In this document: piece after piece, positions 61,681-64,000 of the stretch | Position numbering within the stretch: position 1 is the stretch's first letter | How the letters are laid out: each line of letters opens with the position of its first letter | NCBI RefSeq assembly: GCF_025999835.1 | Contig: NZ_AP025628.1 | Coordinates: 930,001-994,000, forward strand | From: Caldinitratiruptor microaerophilus | GTDB lineage: Bacteria; Bacillota; Sulfobacillia; Symbiobacteriales; ZC4RG38 | Length of the DNA: 64,000 bases | Reading direction: 5' to 3' | Notes under the pieces: model-generated | What the model saw: the letters and a program-made list of their open reading frames with translations, nothing else | Database searches by the model: none | What the model was told of the DNA's origin: nothing | Program-made: the position numbers and the translations under genes

Positions 61681-62573
61681 CGTCGCGGACGCTGGCGGAG
61701 GTCCTGGCGGAGTCGGCCGCCCGGGTCGAGGCCGCACTCGAGCGCTACCTGGGTCCGGAGGCGGGTCCGCCCCGGCTGGTGGAGGCGATGCGGTACAGCC
61801 TCCTGGGGGGCGGCAAGCGGCTGCGGCCTTTTCTGGTGCTCACCGCCGCCGAGGTGTGCGGCGGCGACCCGGAGGCGGCGCTCCCCGCGGCCTGCGCGGT
61901 CGAGATGGTGCACACGTACTCCCTCATCCACGACGACCTGCCGTGCATGGACGACGACGACTTCCGCCGCGGCCGGCCGAGCGCCCACCGCGTCTTCGGC
62001 GAGGGATTGGCCGTGCTGGCGGGCGACGCCCTCCTCACCCTGGCCTTCGAGGTCATGGCGGGGCTCGAGGGCGACCCGCGCGTCGGCCCCGGGCGGGCGA
62101 TCCGCGCCGTGGCGGAACTGGCCCGCGCGGCCGGGCCGGCCGGCATGGTCGGCGGCCAGGTGCTGGACCTGGAATGGGAGGGGCGGGACGCGCCGGTGGC
62201 CGTCCTGGAGGATCTCGACCGGCGGAAGACGGGGGCGCTCATCGCCGGCAGCCTCCGGATCGGCGCCATCGTCGCCGGGGCCAGCCCCGCCCAGGAGCAG
62301 GCCCTGACGGCGTACGGGCTGCACCTGGGACTGGCCTTCCAGATCCAGGACGATATACTGGACGTGGTGGGCGATCCGGCCGTGCTGGGCAAGCAGGCCG
62401 GGTCGGACGAGCGGCAGGCCAAGTCGACCTACGTGCGGGCGCTGGGCCTGGAGGGCGCGCGGGCGCGCGCCCGGGCGGCCGCGCAGGCCGCCACCGAGGC
62501 GCTGGCCCCCCTCGGGCCGGGCGCCCGGGTCCTGGCCGAGCTGGCGGCCTACGTGATCGAACGGGAGCGCTGA
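61677..62573 (+). CDS. ispA: polyprenyl (farnesyl/geranylgeranyl) diphosphate synthase
   Basis: A 298-residue trans-prenyltransferase joining IPP to allylic diphosphates. First Asp-rich motif [10 protein letters not shown] starts at Asp86, the second is [24 protein letters not shown] and KTGALI are also present. The residues before the first motif suggest C15-C20 products. It precedes dxs, so isoprenoid precursor supply and chain building are adjacent. GTG 61677 overlaps the xseB stop. Confidence 0.94.
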   Translation: MTSRTLAEVLAESAARVEAALERYLGPEAGPPRLVEAMRYSLLGGGKRLRPFLVLTAAEVCGGDPEAALPAACAVEMVHTYSLIHDDLPCMDDDDFRRGRPSAHRVFGEGLAVLAGDALLTLAFEVMAGLEGDPRVGPGRAIRAVAELARAAGPAGMVGGQVLDLEWEGRDAPVAVLEDLDRRKTGALIAGSLRIGAIVAGASPAQEQALTAYGLHLGLAFQIQDDILDVVGDPAVLGKQAGSDERQAKSTYVRALGLEGARARARAAAQAATEALAPLGPGARVLAELAAYVIERER

Positions 62574-62577
62574 GGCC

Positions 62578-64000
62578 ATGCTGCTGGAGGGCATACGAGG
62601 CCCCGAGGACCTGCGGGGCCTGAGTGTCCCGGAACTGGAACGCCTGGCCGGCGAGATCCGGCAGGTCGTGGTGGAGACGGTGGCCCGGACCGGTGGCCAC
62701 CTCGCCCCCAACCTGGGGGTGGTGGAGCTCACCCTGGCGCTGCACACCGTCTTCTCGAGCCCGCAGGACAAGATCCTCTGGGACGTGAGCCACCAGAGCT
62801 ACCCGCACAAGCTCGTGACGGGGCGCCTGCCGCTCTTCCACACGCTGCGCCAGGTGGGCGGACTGGCGGGGTACACCCACCCCGCGGAGAGCCCCCACGA
62901 CCACTTCCACTGGGGCCACGCGTCCACGGCGCTGTCGGCGGCCATCGGCCTGGCGAAGGCGCGCGACCTGGCGGGGGAGACCTACGACGTGGTGGCCGTG
63001 GTGGGCGACGGGGCGCTCACCGGCGGCATGGCCTTCGAGGCGCTGGACCACGGCGGCCACGACAAGACCCGCGTGATCGTGGTCCTGAACGACAACTCCA
63101 TGTCGATCTCCCCGAACGTGGGCGGGATCAGCCAGCTCCTCGCCCGAATCCGCACCGGGCCGCACTACCAGGCCCTGAAGCAGCAGGCCGCCGAGGTCCT
63201 CAAGGGCCTGCCGGTGTTCGGCCCCCAGGCCTTCGACGTGGTCGACCGCATGAAGGAGGGGGTCAAGCACCTCCTGCTGCCCACGATGTTCTTCGAGGAC
63301 CTGGGCTGGACGTACCTGGGTCCGGTCGACGGCCACAACCTCACGGCGCTCCAGGCGGCGCTCCGGCAGGCCCGGAGCCTCCGGGAGCCGGTGGTGGTGC
63401 ACGTCGTCACCACCAAGGGGAAGGGCATCCCCTACGCGGAGGAGCTCCCGGACAAGTACCACGGCGGCGGTCCCTTCGACATCGCCACCGGCAGGTTCCT
63501 GCCCGGGGCGACGACGTACAGCGAGGTCTTCGGCAACACGATGGTCCGGATCGCCCGGGAAGACCCGGACGTGGTGGCCATCACCGCCGCCATGCCCGGC
63601 GGGACCGGGCTGAGCCGGTTCGCCCGGGAGTTCCCGGACCGCTTCTTCGACGTGGGGATCGCCGAGCAGCACGCGGCAGCCTTCGCCGCCGGCCTGGCCA
63701 AGGGCGGGAAGAAGCCGGTCTTCGCCGTGTACTCCACCTTCCTGCAGCGGGCCTACGACCAGGTCATCCACGACGTGGCCCTCCAGGGGTTGCCCGTGGT
63801 GTTCGCCATCGACCGGGCCGGCCTCGTGGAGGACGGCGCCACCCACCAGGGCGTGTTCGACGTCGCCTACCTGCGGTGCGTGCCCGGGATCGTGGTCGGG
63901 GCACCCCGGGATGAGAACGAACTCCAGCACATGCTGTACACGGGGATCCGGTACCGGGGCGGGCCCTTCGCGCTGCGGTACCCGCGCGGCAAGGCGCAGG
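62578..64000 (+). CDS. dxs: 1-deoxy-D-xylulose-5-phosphate synthase, cut by the window edge
   Basis: The first 474 residues of the thiamine-diphosphate enzyme that starts the MEP isoprenoid pathway from pyruvate and glyceraldehyde-3-phosphate. ThDP motif [15 protein letters not shown] begins near Asp144 and [14 protein letters not shown] completes it; the second domain has [17 protein letters not shown] and [17 protein letters not shown] (the Arg/Asp region). Some usually conserved spots differ: SHQSYPHKL for GHQAYxHKI and [10 protein letters not shown] for GHSSTSISAA. ATG 62578; the C-terminal domain lies beyond the right edge. Confidence 0.95.
   Translation, partial: MLLEGIRGPEDLRGLSVPELERLAGEIRQVVVETVARTGGHLAPNLGVVELTLALHTVFSSPQDKILWDVSHQSYPHKLVTGRLPLFHTLRQVGGLAGYTHPAESPHDHFHWGHASTALSAAIGLAKARDLAGETYDVVAVVGDGALTGGMAFEALDHGGHDKTRVIVVLNDNSMSISPNVGGISQLLARIRTGPHYQALKQQAAEVLKGLPVFGPQAFDVVDRMKEGVKHLLLPTMFFEDLGWTYLGPVDGHNLTALQAALRQARSLREPVVVHVVTTKGKGIPYAEELPDKYHGGGPFDIATGRFLPGATTYSEVFGNTMVRIAREDPDVVAITAAMPGGTGLSRFAREFPDRFFDVGIAEQHAAAFAAGLAKGGKKPVFAVYSTFLQRAYDQVIHDVALQGLPVVFAIDRAGLVEDGATHQGVFDVAYLRCVPGIVVGAPRDENELQHMLYTGIRYRGGPFALRYPRGKAQ

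Noticed and set aside
60075-62771. 898-residue minus-strand open frame opposite xseA, xseB and ispA
   Set aside because: Antisense of three certain genes; no ribosome site or domain.

Overview
The window is about 70% GC and reads as the chromosome of an endospore-forming, high-GC Firmicute. The complete spoIIIAA-AH operon, the GerA/GerC/GerB-type germinant receptor genes, the Asp23-AmaP-DUF2273 group and the nusB-folD-xseA-xseB-ispA-dxs order are all Gram-positive spore-former arrangements. The very high GC, frequent GTG/TTG starts and strong GGAGG ribosome sites suggest a Symbiobacterium/Thermaerobacter-like lineage. That placement is inference. No rRNA, tRNA or CRISPR array was seen.

Layout. 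1-867: an IclR remnant and a DinB-like gene. 1132-9164: a FadR-type regulator with its promoter, then an acyl-CoA catabolic run (isovaleryl/citronellyl-type acyl-CoA dehydrogenase, acyl-CoA ligase, enoyl-CoA hydratase, AtuA and its small partner, carboxyltransferase, biotinyl carrier) that resembles the Liu/Atu pathways but has no biotin carboxylase. 9325-13196: gerA-gerC-gerB, with gerB interrupted by an in-frame TGA. 13324-24772: DUF3870, CoA-transferase A/B, thiolase, a complete Liv-type ABC importer, and dehydrogenase, cyclase, SDR and CMD genes; probably uptake and breakdown of a small carboxylate. 24935-27425: an orphan AbrB-like protein and two oxidoreductases.

27554-30563 is an accessory stretch. 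It has an AT-richer two-gene module (a winged-helix-like protein and a protein with a HEPN-type R-x6-H motif) bordered by inverted repeats. Next to it is a strong promoter with a palindromic operator, a structured leader and a perfect terminator, then a cluster of five GTGCAG-N3-CTGCAC palindromes. 30564-38094 carries mixed housekeeping genes (RmlD-like, PIG-L deacetylase, eIF2B-like, SH3/AMIN/amidase, SIMPL, deoxynucleotidase, thioesterase).

38757-43504 is the most notable locus. A consensus sigma-A promoter leads into a c-di-AMP (ydaO/yuaA) riboswitch that precedes three tightly packed genes: an opine-type dehydrogenase, a cobalamin-binding/glutamate-mutase-like fusion, and an asparagine synthetase. 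c-di-AMP riboswitches usually govern osmotic and wall functions, so the three enzymes may make an unusual amino-acid-derived compatible solute; this is a hypothesis.

43777-47728 holds a SHOCT peptide, a ClC channel and an MscS channel. 47758-49364 is a complete insertion sequence with 19-bp terminal inverted repeats and a 7-bp target duplication. 49446-64000 is ordinary core genome: aroQ, pepP, efp, spoIIIA operon, alkaline-shock genes, nusB, folD, xseAB, ispA and a dxs cut by the right edge.
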